Assembly: GCA_024679565.1 (NCBI GenBank)
Contig: JAIBDD010000002.1
Location: 1-54,589, forward strand
From: Bacteroidota bacterium
Lineage (GTDB): Bacteria > Bacteroidota > Bacteroidia > NS11-12g > UBA9320
Length of the DNA: 54,589 nt
Direction of reading: 5' to 3'
Made by a program: the position numbers and the translations under genes
The notes under the pieces: model-generated
What the model was told of the DNA's origin: nothing
The model's database searches: none
The model's input: the letters and a program-made list of their open reading frames with translations, nothing else
Part shown: in pieces, positions 8,666 to 17,294 of the stretch
Numbering within the stretch: the stretch's first letter is position 1
Layout: the number at the start of each line of letters is the position of its first letter

Positions 8666-11600
8666 TTAACTGCAACCCAAAGAGTTACCACAGTTCAAGC
8701 ACTTGTAACATGTACCGCTTCTAACTGTTAAATGACCGCATTCGTTACATGCTGGTGCATCACTTTGCATTGATTGTAAATGCATGTCAGACGCTGAGTT
8801 ACTTGATGCTGCTTTTGCTTCTACAGAAACAGATGTTACAACAGATTTTGTTTTTGTAACTGCAATTGTAGACGACTGTGTTGCACTTTGTACATTATTA
8901 TCACCCGTATCAGATACTGGTGGAACTTGTACCAAGTCATTTCGATTTAAATATTCGAAGCCTAACAATCTAAAGATGAAATCGATGATTGATGTGGCGT
9001 TTTTAATGTTGTCGTGTCCTTCAACATACCCTGCAGGCTCAAATTTCGTAAAGGTGAATTTATCTACAAATTCTCTTAATGGTACCCCATATTGAAGACC
9101 AATAGATACAGCAATTGAGAAGCAGTTCATTAGAGATCTAAAGGTTGCTCCTTCTTTGTGCATGTCCACAAATATTTCTCCTAAACGTCCGTCACTATAC
9201 TCGCCAGTTCTGATGAATAACGTTTGTCCGCCAACCTTAGCTTTTTGCGTAAATCCGCTTCGTTTGCTTGGAAGTTTCTTACGTTCTACAATATTCGAAA
9301 GTTGCATTTGGAAGATCGTATCGTTACTCTCATCAATTATGCGACGAGCAGCATCCAATACCATGTCAGGCGTAATTTCGTCTAGTGTAAGCTCCGCTTT
9401 TTCTGCCAACACTTCTTCAATCTTATCCTTAACTTTTTCTTCTTTCTTGGTGTCTGACTTGTTACTTAACGGTTGAGATAGTTTACAACCATCTCTGTAC
9501 AATGCGTTTGCTTTAAGCCCTAATTCCCAGCTTAACTGGTAACATGATTTGATATCAGACTGACTCGCTTCGTTAGGCAGGTTAATTGTTTTTGAGATTG
9601 CTCCTGAAATAAATGGTTGAGCAGCACCCATCATACGAATGTGTCCGTGTGCATGGATAAAGCGCTCACCGATATTTCCACATCTGTTTGCGCAATCAAA
9701 TACAGCAAGGTCTTCGTCCTTAAGATTTGGAGCGCCTTCAACTGTCATTGTTCCACATACATAATCGTTTGCCTGATTGATGTCTTCTTGTGCATATCCT
9801 AATGCAGTTAGCAAGTCGAAATCCGCCCCTTCATATGTTTCTTTATCAAAACCAAGTCGTTCCATGGTTTCTTCACCCAGTGTCCAATGATTAAATACAA
9901 AGCTAATTTCGAAAGCACTTGCCAAACCAGCTTCAATAGCCGTAAGGTCTGCTTTCTTGAAACCTTTCTCTGTTAAAGACTTATGGTTAACCCCTGGTGC
10001 TCCTTTTAGTGTTGCATGACCTTTAGCATAATTTACAATGCCTTCAATTTGAGATTCAGTATATCCAAGGTTTTTAAGTGCTCCTGGAACAGACTGATTT
10101 ACTATTTTAAAGTAACCACCACCACTTAACTTCTTGAATTTTACCAAAGCAAAATCTGGTTCTATTCCTGTGGTATCACAATCCATAACAAGACCGATTG
10201 TTCCTGTTGGAGCGATTACCGTTGTTTGTGCGTTTCTGTATCCAAACTTCTCACCCTTCATAACTGCCATATCCCATTGATCGCATGCAGCAGTCAATAA
10301 GTAATCTGGGCAATGTTTAGGGTCAATACCTACTGGTTGTACACTTAAACCTTCGTAATCTGATGCATTGTATGCAGCATATCTATGGTTACGCATTACA
10401 CGTAACATGTCTTCTTTGTTTTTCTCGTATTCTTTAAATGGTCCAAGGTGTTCGGCCATTTCTGCTGATGTTGCGTAAGCCGTACCTGTTAAGATCGCAG
10501 TAATAGCACCACAAATTGCAGTTGCTTTTTCACTATCATAAGGAATGCCGCTTAACATTAAAACAGACCCAAGGTTGGCATATCCTAAACCAAGTGTTCT
10601 ATATGCATAAGACAACTCAGCTACCTCCTTAGAAGGGAACTGTGCCATTAATACCGATATTTCAAGAACCGTTGTCCAAAGACGTGAAGCATATTTGATA
10701 CCTTCCACATCAAACTCTAATGATGATTCATTAAAGAAGTGTCTTAAGTTTAATGAGGCTAGGTTACACGCTGTATTGTCCAAGAACATATATTCCGAAC
10801 ATGGGTTTGATGCGTTAATTGGACCACCTTGAGGACATGTGTGCCACTCATTGATTGTGGTGTCGTATTGTACACCTGGATCTGCACAAGCCCAAGCTGC
10901 AAATGAAATATCATCCCAGATTTTTTCAGCAGGAATGCTATCCATCACTTCTCCATTGCTACGTGCAATCAAATCCCAATTTTCATTGTTCTTTAATGCT
11001 TCAAAAAACTTATTAGGAATACGTACTGAGTTGTTTGAGTTCTGACCCGAAACCGTTTGGTATGCATCGCCTTCGTAATGCGAAGAATAACCACCATCAA
11101 TTAATGCGGCTACTTTCTTTTCTTCCTCTTTCTTCCAGTTAATGAAAGACATGATTTCTGGGTGATCCAAATCCAACGTCACCATTTTAGCTGCGCGTCG
11201 TGTTGTACCCCCTGATTTAATAGCACCAGCTGCTCGATCTCCAATTTTCAAGAAAGACATTAAGCCGCTCGACGTTCCGCCTCCGCTTAATTTTTCTCCT
11301 GCTCCTCGAATTGCTGAGAAGTTTGTTCCAACACCTGATCCATATTTAAATATTCTTGCCTCACGTACCCAAAGGTCCATGATACCTCCATCATTTACTA
11401 AATCATCTTTAACAGACAAAATAAAACATGCATGCGGCTGAGGGCGCTCATATGCTGATGTCGATTTTTTTAGTTTACCCGTTTCTGGGTCACAGAAGTA
11501 ATGTCCTTGTGGTTTACCAGTAATGTCGTAGGTATTATGCAAACCAGTATTGAACCACTGTGGTGAATTTGGTGCAGCATGTTGAGCCGTTATACTGTAA

Positions 11601-11977
11601 ACCAATTCATCGTAAAAAACCTGCGCATCTGCCTCTGAAGCGAAATAATTATGGCGTTCGCCCCATGTTCTCCAACAGTCAGCCAATCGGTGTGATACTT
11701 GTTTAATTGAGTTTTCAGCACCAAGACTTCCGTCTTCTTGAGGGACACCCGCTTTCCTAAAGTATTTCTGAGCTAAAATATCTGTAGCAACTTGCGACCA
11801 TGCCTTCGGAACTTCAACATTATCCATTCTAAAAACAGTGTCTCCACCTGGATTTTGAATAACTGAACTTCTAATTTCGTAATCGAATAGTTCGTTGGCT
11901 GCAGTGCCGTTTTTTGTAAAATACCGGTCGAACTTTAGACCTGTACTACTGTTTAAATTTGTCTTCTTTTGGCTCAT
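8666..11977 (-). CDS. nrdJ: vitamin B12-dependent ribonucleotide reductase (class II)
   Basis: Reduces ribonucleotides to deoxyribonucleotides using adenosylcobalamin as radical source. At 1103 residues it is the long NrdJ form. Visible: [10 protein letters not shown] near the N-terminus, [17 protein letters not shown], the first redox Cys in HACFILSV, the GSGVGTNFS loop, the active-site NPCSE motif followed by [10 protein letters not shown], and IAPTGTIG in the barrel. The C-terminal tail is Ser/Thr/Ala-rich and ends in a cysteine-rich segment ([17 protein letters not shown]) that probably binds zinc or relays electrons. No B12 riboswitch is recognisable upstream. A TACTTTTG box lies about 80 bases upstream. 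No other RNR is in the window. Confidence 0.95.
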   Translation of the reverse strand: MSQKKTNLNSSTGLKFDRYFTKNGTAANELFDYEIRSSVIQNPGGDTVFRMDNVEVPKAWSQVATDILAQKYFRKAGVPQEDGSLGAENSIKQVSHRLADCWRTWGERHNYFASEADAQVFYDELVYSITAQHAAPNSPQWFNTGLHNTYDITGKPQGHYFCDPETGKLKKSTSAYERPQPHACFILSVKDDLVNDGGIMDLWVREARIFKYGSGVGTNFSAIRGAGEKLSGGGTSSGLMSFLKIGDRAAGAIKSGGTTRRAAKMVTLDLDHPEIMSFINWKKEEEKKVAALIDGGYSSHYEGDAYQTVSGQNSNNSVRIPNKFFEALKNNENWDLIARSNGEVMDSIPAEKIWDDISFAAWACADPGVQYDTTINEWHTCPQGGPINASNPCSEYMFLDNTACNLASLNLRHFFNESSLEFDVEGIKYASRLWTTVLEISVLMAQFPSKEVAELSYAYRTLGLGYANLGSVLMLSGIPYDSEKATAICGAITAILTGTAYATSAEMAEHLGPFKEYEKNKEDMLRVMRNHRYAAYNASDYEGLSVQPVGIDPKHCPDYLLTAACDQWDMAVMKGEKFGYRNAQTTVIAPTGTIGLVMDCDTTGIEPDFALVKFKKLSGGGYFKIVNQSVPGALKNLGYTESQIEGIVNYAKGHATLKGAPGVNHKSLTEKGFKKADLTAIEAGLASAFEISFVFNHWTLGEETMERLGFDKETYEGADFDLLTALGYAQEDINQANDYVCGTMTVEGAPNLKDEDLAVFDCANRCGNIGERFIHAHGHIRMMGAAQPFISGAISKTINLPNEASQSDIKSCYQLSWELGLKANALYRDGCKLSQPLSNKSDTKKEEKVKDKIEEVLAEKAELTLDEITPDMVLDAARRIIDESNDTIFQMQLSNIVERKKLPSKRSGFTQKAKVGGQTLFIRTGEYSDGRLGEIFVDMHKEGATFRSLMNCFSIAVSIGLQYGVPLREFVDKFTFTKFEPAGYVEGHDNIKNATSIIDFIFRLLGFEYLNRNDLVQVPPVSDTGDNNVQSATQSSTIAVTKTKSVVTSVSVEAKAASSNSASDMHLQSMQSDAPACNECGHLTVRSGTCYKCLNCGNSLGCS

Positions 11978-12389
11978 ACGTTACGCATTACTTTATTAAT
12001 CAAATGGGATATACTCTCTCCACTAATTCGAAAAAATGTTTAGTGGTTTTTGCTCAAAAGTACCTTCACAAAACATGACTTTTTGATTACACTTTTCCAC
12101 ACATAAAAAAAATTGTACGGTTATTCTGACGTGTGTGTGTTGATAACAAATACTCAACATTTTGTGCATATTTCATGTATAAAACCTAAAGAACTGAGAG
12201 CCAATAAAATGCGCCCGTTTTGGACCAATAATATTTTTGGACACATTGGTTTTGATAAATATTTTCACTAGTTATTTTCACTCTTGCAATAAAGATTTAA
12301 AAATACCCCACTTGCAAACTTGAGCTTCCGCGATTCAAAAGAATAACCGACCTCAGGTTGGGAATTATTTTACTTTCTTTGTAGCCGAG
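11978..12389. other. 412-base intergenic region between divergent nrdJ and GGGP synthase genes
   Basis: AT-rich and without a credible ORF. It holds the putative nrdJ -7 box (12055-12062) and a 15-base imperfect palindrome CCGACCTCAGGTTGG at 12347-12361. I looked for cobalamin-riboswitch landmarks and NrdR-type boxes next to nrdJ and found none that convince me. Confidence 0.6.
12055..12062 (-). promoter_or_regulatory. putative -7 box (TACTTTTG) for nrdJ
   Basis: Exact TAnnTTTG match on the minus strand 77 bases upstream of the nrdJ ATG; no convincing -33 element at 17-23 bases. It would give a leader of about 70 bases. Confidence 0.35.
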
Positions 12390-13112
12390 ATGGGTGAAAA
12401 AATTGCAGCTTTCATTAATGGCAGTAAAAGAACTGGTAAAAAACTACTAGCTGTTCTTATTGATCCTGATAAAGCAAACCCCGAACATCTTCAAAACGTA
12501 TTGCAACCAGGCAATATTGCTAAAATCGATTTACTTTTTATTGGTGGAAGCGTTCTTACCTCAGGTAACATTCATGATGCAATTAAGACGGTTAAGTCAT
12601 TATGTGATATTCCTTGTGTGATTTTCCCGGGCAGCCCAGATCAAATTTCTTCAGAAGCAGATGCCATTCTACTTCTCTCACTCATTTCTGGTAGAAACCC
12701 AGAATTGTTGATTGGCAAGCACGTAGAATCCGCATTACGGCTAAAACAATCCAATCTCGAAATTCTCCCAACAGGTTATGTACTTATTGATGGAGGAGCA
12801 CCTACAACGGTCTCCTATATTTCGGGTACAACGCCAATACCACATAACAAACCTGGTTTAGCAGCCATGACTGCCCTTGCTGGTGAGCAATTGGGTCTAC
12901 AAATCATTTATATGGACGCAGGAAGTGGTGCCAAAAATCCAATACCAACCGCAATGATTGAGGCAGTTCGATCAAACACCAATCAACCTATCGTAGGAGG
13001 TGGTGGAATACGAACGACCGAAGGAATCCATGCTGCGTGGAACGCTGGTGCAGATGTTGTTGTGATAGGCAACAGATTAGAAGAAGATCCAGATTTTTTG
13101 AAAAAACTATAA
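12390..13112 (+). CDS. geranylgeranylglyceryl/heptaprenylglyceryl phosphate synthase family protein
   Basis: A 240-residue prenyltransferase of the GGGPS/PcrB TIM-barrel family, which joins a polyprenyl diphosphate to glycerol-1-phosphate to start an ether lipid. Motifs: LLAVLIDPDK at the N-terminus, LLFIGGSVLTSGN, IFPGSPDQIS, the GYVLIDGGAPTTV segment, YMDAGSGAKNPIP and PIVGGGGIRTTEG (phosphate-binding Gly-rich loop), then ADVVVIGN. Archaea use it for membrane lipids; Bacteroidota carry a bacterial group whose final product is unclear, and no partner gene is visible here. The ATG at 12390 fits the family's normal N-terminus. It converges on the MFS gene with a 10-base gap. Confidence 0.9.
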   Translation: MGEKIAAFINGSKRTGKKLLAVLIDPDKANPEHLQNVLQPGNIAKIDLLFIGGSVLTSGNIHDAIKTVKSLCDIPCVIFPGSPDQISSEADAILLLSLISGRNPELLIGKHVESALRLKQSNLEILPTGYVLIDGGAPTTVSYISGTTPIPHNKPGLAAMTALAGEQLGLQIIYMDAGSGAKNPIPTAMIEAVRSNTNQPIVGGGGIRTTEGIHAAWNAGADVVVIGNRLEEDPDFLKKL

Positions 13113-13122
13113 CCGAGACGGC

Positions 13123-14319
13123 TCAGTCTACCTCTTTCGATATGGCATTGCTGGTCGTTGGCATGTTGACTCGTTTCGAAATAAACAAACCAACCAGCAA
13201 TAATATTGGCCCAACAATATAGGGCAGGTAATAGCTGATGCCATAAATTGCCCCGCCAACTGCTGGCCCTAAAACACGGCCTATCGAACCAAAAGATTGA
13301 TATAGACCCGTTAATTGCCCTAGCTCGTTTGGTTTACTCATTTTAGTTATAAGCGACATCAACGCTGGATTTATAAATCCATTGGCTAATGCGATTAACC
13401 CAATGGCAATGAGTTCCCAAGGAATGAATAACTCTGCTTGAAAAAACGGCATAGCAAAAAGCCCTATGGCCAACAATGTCATTCCTATGGTGAGCATTTG
13501 CTTTTCTCCAAAACGTTTTGCAATAGGCCCAACAAGTAAGCCTTGAACCAATGCACTACTTATACCGATAAACATGAAAACAAAACCGATCTGTTTGTCA
13601 TCAAAAAAACTATGGTCGCTCCATAGCAACACTGCCGTAACTTGCATCATCGAGAATGCCGAAATAAACAGCAAGTTGATAAAAAATAATTTACTGATTT
13701 CAGGCTTTTTCAGCTGGGTAACAATACCTGTAATAATATTCGTTCGTTTCGCATTTTTGTTTTTCTCTTTGAGAGATTCAGGCAAGAAAAAATACGCCAC
13801 AATAAAGTTCATAAACGAAAGACCTGCTACTACAAATCCCAATATTTCAATACCGAAGTCCGCTTTTAAGAATCCACCTATCGGAGGGCCAAACACGAAA
13901 CCTAAACCAAAAGCCGCACCCAATATTCCCATACTTTTAGCTCTGTCTTTGGGCTCAGATATGTCTCCAATATAGGCTTGAGCAGCACCAATATTCGCTG
14001 ACCCAATGCCCGAAAAAATACGTGACAGCACTAGAATTAGTATAGTTTCAGTTTGTGAGAAGATTAAATACGCAGTGGCTGTTACCAATATACTGATTAG
14101 TATGATTGGTCTTCTTCCATGTCTGTCACTCATTCTTCCCCAGAAAGGAGAAAATGAAAAATTCATCAGGGCATAAATTGCTGCGATAAACCCAATCTGC
14201 ATCTCACTCGCACCCAAATCTTCAGCAAAAGTTGGGAGTATGGGAATAATTAACCCAAACCCTAATAGGTCTAAAAAAGTGGTTAAAAAAATTACGCCTA
14301 ATGCCGACTTATTTTTCAT
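13123..14319 (-). CDS. MFS transporter, TCR/Tet (TetA-like) family
   Basis: A 398-residue inner-membrane exporter with about 12 hydrophobic helices. The N-terminal FLDLLGFGLIIPILP and the loop motif GRMSDRHGRRPIILIS are hallmarks of proton-driven drug antiporters of the TetA group; RIFSGIGSANIGAAQAYIGDI resembles motif C-like segments, and FGLGFVFGPPIGG is also present. The substrate cannot be deduced; TetA-like members in Bacteroidota are mostly uncharacterised and need not give tetracycline resistance. It lies downstream of mscL on the same strand but separated by an intrinsic terminator, so it is probably transcribed on its own. Confidence 0.88.
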   Translation of the reverse strand: MKNKSALGVIFLTTFLDLLGFGLIIPILPTFAEDLGASEMQIGFIAAIYALMNFSFSPFWGRMSDRHGRRPIILISILVTATAYLIFSQTETILILVLSRIFSGIGSANIGAAQAYIGDISEPKDRAKSMGILGAAFGLGFVFGPPIGGFLKADFGIEILGFVVAGLSFMNFIVAYFFLPESLKEKNKNAKRTNIITGIVTQLKKPEISKLFFINLLFISAFSMMQVTAVLLWSDHSFFDDKQIGFVFMFIGISSALVQGLLVGPIAKRFGEKQMLTIGMTLLAIGLFAMPFFQAELFIPWELIAIGLIALANGFINPALMSLITKMSKPNELGQLTGLYQSFGSIGRVLGPAVGGAIYGISYYLPYIVGPILLLVGLFISKRVNMPTTSNAISKEVD

Positions 14320-14363
14320 ATGCTGTGCAACCGCAATAATAGAAGTTAGTTTCTAAAGGGCGG

Positions 14364-14394
14364 GAAATAAAAAAGCCCCAGCTTTCGCTAGGGC
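14364..14394 (-). terminator. intrinsic terminator after mscL
   Basis: GCCCCAGC-TTTC-GCTAGGGC (14375-14394) forms an 8-base stem with one mismatch. On the minus strand it is followed by six T's and a further T-rich run, as expected for mscL termination. Confidence 0.75.
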
Positions 14395-14421
14395 CTAATC
14401 ATTAGTAATTTTAGTTTTTAC

Positions 14422-14823
14422 TTATTTCTTCAAAAGATCTCGGATTTCAGTTAACAAATCGTTGTCTGATGGTCCTGATGGAGCTGGCGCTTCAACTGGC
14501 TTTTTCGTTTTGTTATATGTTCTGATAAGCATAAACATTACAAATCCCACAATAATCAAGCTAATGATGGTATTAATCCACTTACCATATAAAACGGCAT
14601 TTTCCGCTACGGCGTCAACACCTTCAGATGCTGGTACTGCTGGGTCTAAGACAATTTTTAAACTTGCGAAGTCCATTCCGCCTGCAAAATGTCCAACAAA
14701 AGGCATGGCAATATCAGATACAAATCCGTTAATAACTGCTCCTAAAGCACCCGCCATAATAACTGCAACCGCAAATTCAATTACGTTTCCAGTCATGATA
14801 AAATTCTTGAATTCTTTTAACAT
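14422..14823 (-). CDS. mscL: large-conductance mechanosensitive channel
   Basis: Pentameric inner-membrane channel that opens under hypo-osmotic shock. Starting at the ATG at 14823 gives 133 residues, the normal family size, beginning MLKEFKNFIMTGN as in MscL. A longer in-frame start at 14886 would add residues with no family match. Two membrane helices are present: TM1 (VIEFAVAVIMAGALGAVIN, pore-lining) and TM2 (NTIISLIIVGFVMFMLI), with a loop between them and a charged C-terminal helix ending LLTEIRDLLKK. A palindrome and a -7 box lie just upstream. Confidence 0.95.
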   Translation of the reverse strand: MLKEFKNFIMTGNVIEFAVAVIMAGALGAVINGFVSDIAMPFVGHFAGGMDFASLKIVLDPAVPASEGVDAVAENAVLYGKWINTIISLIIVGFVMFMLIRTYNKTKKPVEAPAPSGPSDNDLLTEIRDLLKK

Positions 14824-14839
14824 ATTTTTCTGGTTTAGT

Positions 14840-14853
14840 GTTACAAATGTAAC
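14840..14853 (-). promoter_or_regulatory. mscL promoter region: GTTACA palindrome overlapping a TACATTTG -7 box
   Basis: GTTACA-N2-TGTAAC is a perfect inverted repeat. On the minus strand it contains TACATTTG (14844-14851), a TAnnTTTG -7 match, 20 bases before the mscL ATG. A protein bound to the palindrome would occlude the promoter. No clear -33 box was seen. Confidence 0.45.
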
Positions 14854-14912
14854 AAAATAGAGGGATTGCGGATTATTCGTCCTCAACTATATCGCAAGCG
14901 ATGTACTTTTTA

Positions 14913-16022
14913 CTAGTCGTCTAGTTTCTTTAACAGCTTCTTTTTTACTGCCTTTTTGTTTACAATAATTGAAACCGTTTTCATTTTCATATAGGCCTCA
15001 CTCATAAGGTAGTAACCATCAAAGCCGGCTTTGGTGCTCCATGAATTTTTGACGATGTAAAATATTTTCCCATCCGAGTATTTTGCCTTGCCCACAACGT
15101 GCATTAAATGATCGTCTGTTGTCGTCAGATTGTCAAAACCTACCTGTCGTAAAGATTGATTGGTCGGCTCCTCAGCTGTAACGTTTGGCGCTTGTTTTAA
15201 GATGTTGGTGTCATTGGTATTAAAGGCATACCCTCCTCTTCGCATAAATCCCTTTTCACTCACATCACCATCCCATTCGATGGTATACCCTTCTTCAAGT
15301 GCTTCGTCCATAACAGACATAAGTTCATTAAGCGGCACATTGTTGTACTTGCCATTACTAAAGTTGTCTGGCACCTCAACAATAAATTTGTCGTAGAATT
15401 TGTGATGTGTGAACGAAGTAAAGCCATAATATTTACCCATTTTCAATTGCAACACCTGCTGTGCAAACGACTGTGGGTTATATGACATCCCTTTGTACTC
15501 AAATACAGGTTTAATAGCACCTAAATGTTCATCAAGAATGTTTGTGAATCCCTCTTTCCAATGCGCTTCAACAGGTCGATTTTTCAGCATACTATCTAAG
15601 TAGCCTTTTAGCTCTTTTACAAGAACACCATGGTTGTGTATTTTAGCCCCATTCTTCCCTGAGTATGCAGCCTCTGGCATCATACCGTATTTTTCGTAAG
15701 CCCGAATGACGTCGTGCCCCAAACTTCCTTGACTAAAATTTGAAATTCCTTGATAACGAATGTACTTATCCGCTTTTTCAAGATATATCATCCTTACCGT
15801 ATACATTTCAGATAAGTCTATTACTTGACCCGTTTGCTTAAGAACTTCTGATTCTAAGAACGAACTTGTGGAGAAGCTCCAACACGTTCCGGTTCTATCT
15901 TGACTTTTCACAGATGTATTGTTACACATCTGAAGCACTTCAAATCCGTCTGGAAGATTAGGTGTCTGGCCAAAGGAAACCAAAGCAACAAATAAGAAAG
16001 GTATAAAAAGAATGTGTTTCAT
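14913..16022 (-). CDS. secreted C1 family cysteine peptidase (C1B, bleomycin hydrolase/PepC-like)
   Basis: A 369-residue papain-like peptidase. The start at 16022 is chosen because it opens a signal peptide (MKHILFIPFLFVALVSFGQ); the longer in-frame start at 16178 would run into the upstream gene. The catalytic Cys sits in QDRTGTCWSFS near residue 47, the catalytic His in DDHLMHVVG near residue 312 and the Asn in VKNSWS about 20 residues later. The spacing and SEMYTVRMIYLEKADKY segment match aminopeptidase C/bleomycin hydrolase, but that family is usually cytoplasmic, so export is notable. It lies 40 bases after the SprT-like gene. Confidence 0.85.
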   Translation of the reverse strand: MKHILFIPFLFVALVSFGQTPNLPDGFEVLQMCNNTSVKSQDRTGTCWSFSTSSFLESEVLKQTGQVIDLSEMYTVRMIYLEKADKYIRYQGISNFSQGSLGHDVIRAYEKYGMMPEAAYSGKNGAKIHNHGVLVKELKGYLDSMLKNRPVEAHWKEGFTNILDEHLGAIKPVFEYKGMSYNPQSFAQQVLQLKMGKYYGFTSFTHHKFYDKFIVEVPDNFSNGKYNNVPLNELMSVMDEALEEGYTIEWDGDVSEKGFMRRGGYAFNTNDTNILKQAPNVTAEEPTNQSLRQVGFDNLTTTDDHLMHVVGKAKYSDGKIFYIVKNSWSTKAGFDGYYLMSEAYMKMKTVSIIVNKKAVKKKLLKKLDD

Positions 16023-16062
16023 ATCGTGATTTTTTGCAAAAGAAAGCCTGTTTACTGGTTTA

Positions 16063-16686
16063 TCAAAACAGCCGTTGCTGAACAGGAATCGGGATTGCAT
16101 TAGCAGTAGCTGAAACGAAGTACCATTTTTCGTTCGTAATGCACTTACATCGGTATCGTTTTCGGAGTTTTTCGCCACGTATAAACACCAATCCGTTGGC
16201 TAATTTAAAATGTGCCCCAGCATCTAGGTTTTCTACAAACACTTGTGGGATTTTGTCGTAGGCACCAAGGGCGCGCATCAATGAAATATCAACGCAACTG
16301 CTGGCTGAAGGATTAACCAAATATTGGTTTAAAGCCTCCGTTACCTCAAGAGGAAAAATTGATCGTTGTACATACGGTTGTAAAATCTCCTGAAAAGCCA
16401 TCTTCCATTCATTGCCATGTGGTTTAGTTGTGCGTTTAAACTTTTTCCAGGTTTCAAGGTGTGCAAACTCATGCAATACCGTAATTAAAAACGAATAGGG
16501 GTTTAAGTCTGCATTGACCGAAATTCTATGACCGTGTTTACCGTATGGAGGTCTATAATCGCCTAATTTTGTTTTACGTGGTTTGGCAATCCTAAACCGG
16601 ACATTGTCCTTCTCTACTCTGCTCCAAACGTCTTCAGCCACACCAGATGGCAGATATTCTTCTAGTAGACTTATATTCTTATTCAC
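16063..16686 (-). CDS. SprT-like zinc metallopeptidase domain protein
   Basis: A 207-residue cytoplasmic protein with the zinc-binding HEFAHLETW motif near residue 72 and a downstream His (KPHGNEWK), the arrangement of the SprT/Spartan fold. The C-terminal RYRCKCITNEKWYFVSATANAIP resembles the beta-hairpin/zinc region of SprT proteins. Eukaryotic Spartan cleaves DNA-protein crosslinks; the bacterial role is not settled. The start is a GTG directly abutting the TAG of the DksA-like gene with no gap, so translation is very likely coupled. Confidence 0.83.
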   Translation of the reverse strand: MNKNISLLEEYLPSGVAEDVWSRVEKDNVRFRIAKPRKTKLGDYRPPYGKHGHRISVNADLNPYSFLITVLHEFAHLETWKKFKRTTKPHGNEWKMAFQEILQPYVQRSIFPLEVTEALNQYLVNPSASSCVDISLMRALGAYDKIPQVFVENLDAGAHFKLANGLVFIRGEKLRKRYRCKCITNEKWYFVSATANAIPIPVQQRLF

Positions 16687-17031
16687 CTACCGCGCACTTT
16701 TAATACAGGTGACGCACCTAACACTATCAGGCATCACCAGTAACTTTTCTAACTCGATTTCACTACCGCATTGACGGCACAAACCAAAAGATGAAGAATC
16801 CACTTCAGCTAGCGCACGTTTTAGACGTTGCTGCTTGTTTTTAGAATTTCTTAACGCGGCCTCATTAACGGATTTATTATTGATGGCATCCATTCTACTT
16901 ATTCGGCCAATTGCGTTTTCAGGAGAGATTGGTTTTGTCAATTCCGTATACTCCTTAATGTCGACTTCCAATTTTTTCAATTGGTTCCGCATTATCTCTC
17001 TAATTTTATCTATGTCAGAAGCTTTAAGCAC
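16687..17031 (-). CDS. TraR/DksA family C4-type zinc finger protein
   Basis: 114 residues: an N-terminal coiled-coil of charged helices (about residues 1-80) and a C-terminal C4 zinc finger, CRQCGSEIELEKL followed by RCVTCIK. This layout matches DksA/TraR proteins, which bind in the RNA polymerase secondary channel and tune transcription with ppGpp. The tip residues of the coiled-coil are not the DxxDxA of classical DksA as far as I can see, so it may be a divergent regulator. It is the first gene of a tandem run with the SprT-like and C1 peptidase genes. Confidence 0.82.
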   Translation of the reverse strand: MLKASDIDKIREIMRNQLKKLEVDIKEYTELTKPISPENAIGRISRMDAINNKSVNEAALRNSKNKQQRLKRALAEVDSSSFGLCRQCGSEIELEKLLVMPDSVRCVTCIKSAR

Positions 17032-17294
17032 GTCTTAGAATGAATTTTAACCCTTTATGAATACAATATTAAGTCTCCCATTCGACTTATACGGTAATCG
17101 AGGCAACTGTTATCGCATATTTCAAAATAGGATATATAAACGGCAGAATTACTTTGTAATCATGCACTTGTACTAGACATATAAGGCATCTGCCCTATTG
17201 CATTTGTAGGTTAGTTTAATTTACTTTGACAGTAACCTTACATAAAACCGTTTACTACATTAGTCGCTTTCATATGTAAGTAAAGACAATTGTT

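Noticed and set aside
8784-9095. Plus-strand open frames within nrdJ
   Set aside because: Shadows of the strongly conserved RNR coding sequence.
11978-12389. Cobalamin riboswitch upstream of nrdJ
   Set aside because: No B12-box-like or other landmark sequence seen; a covariance search would be needed to reopen this.
13123-14319. Tetracycline-resistance determinant
   Set aside because: TetA-like family membership only; no tetR regulator or mobile context, so no resistance claim is supported.
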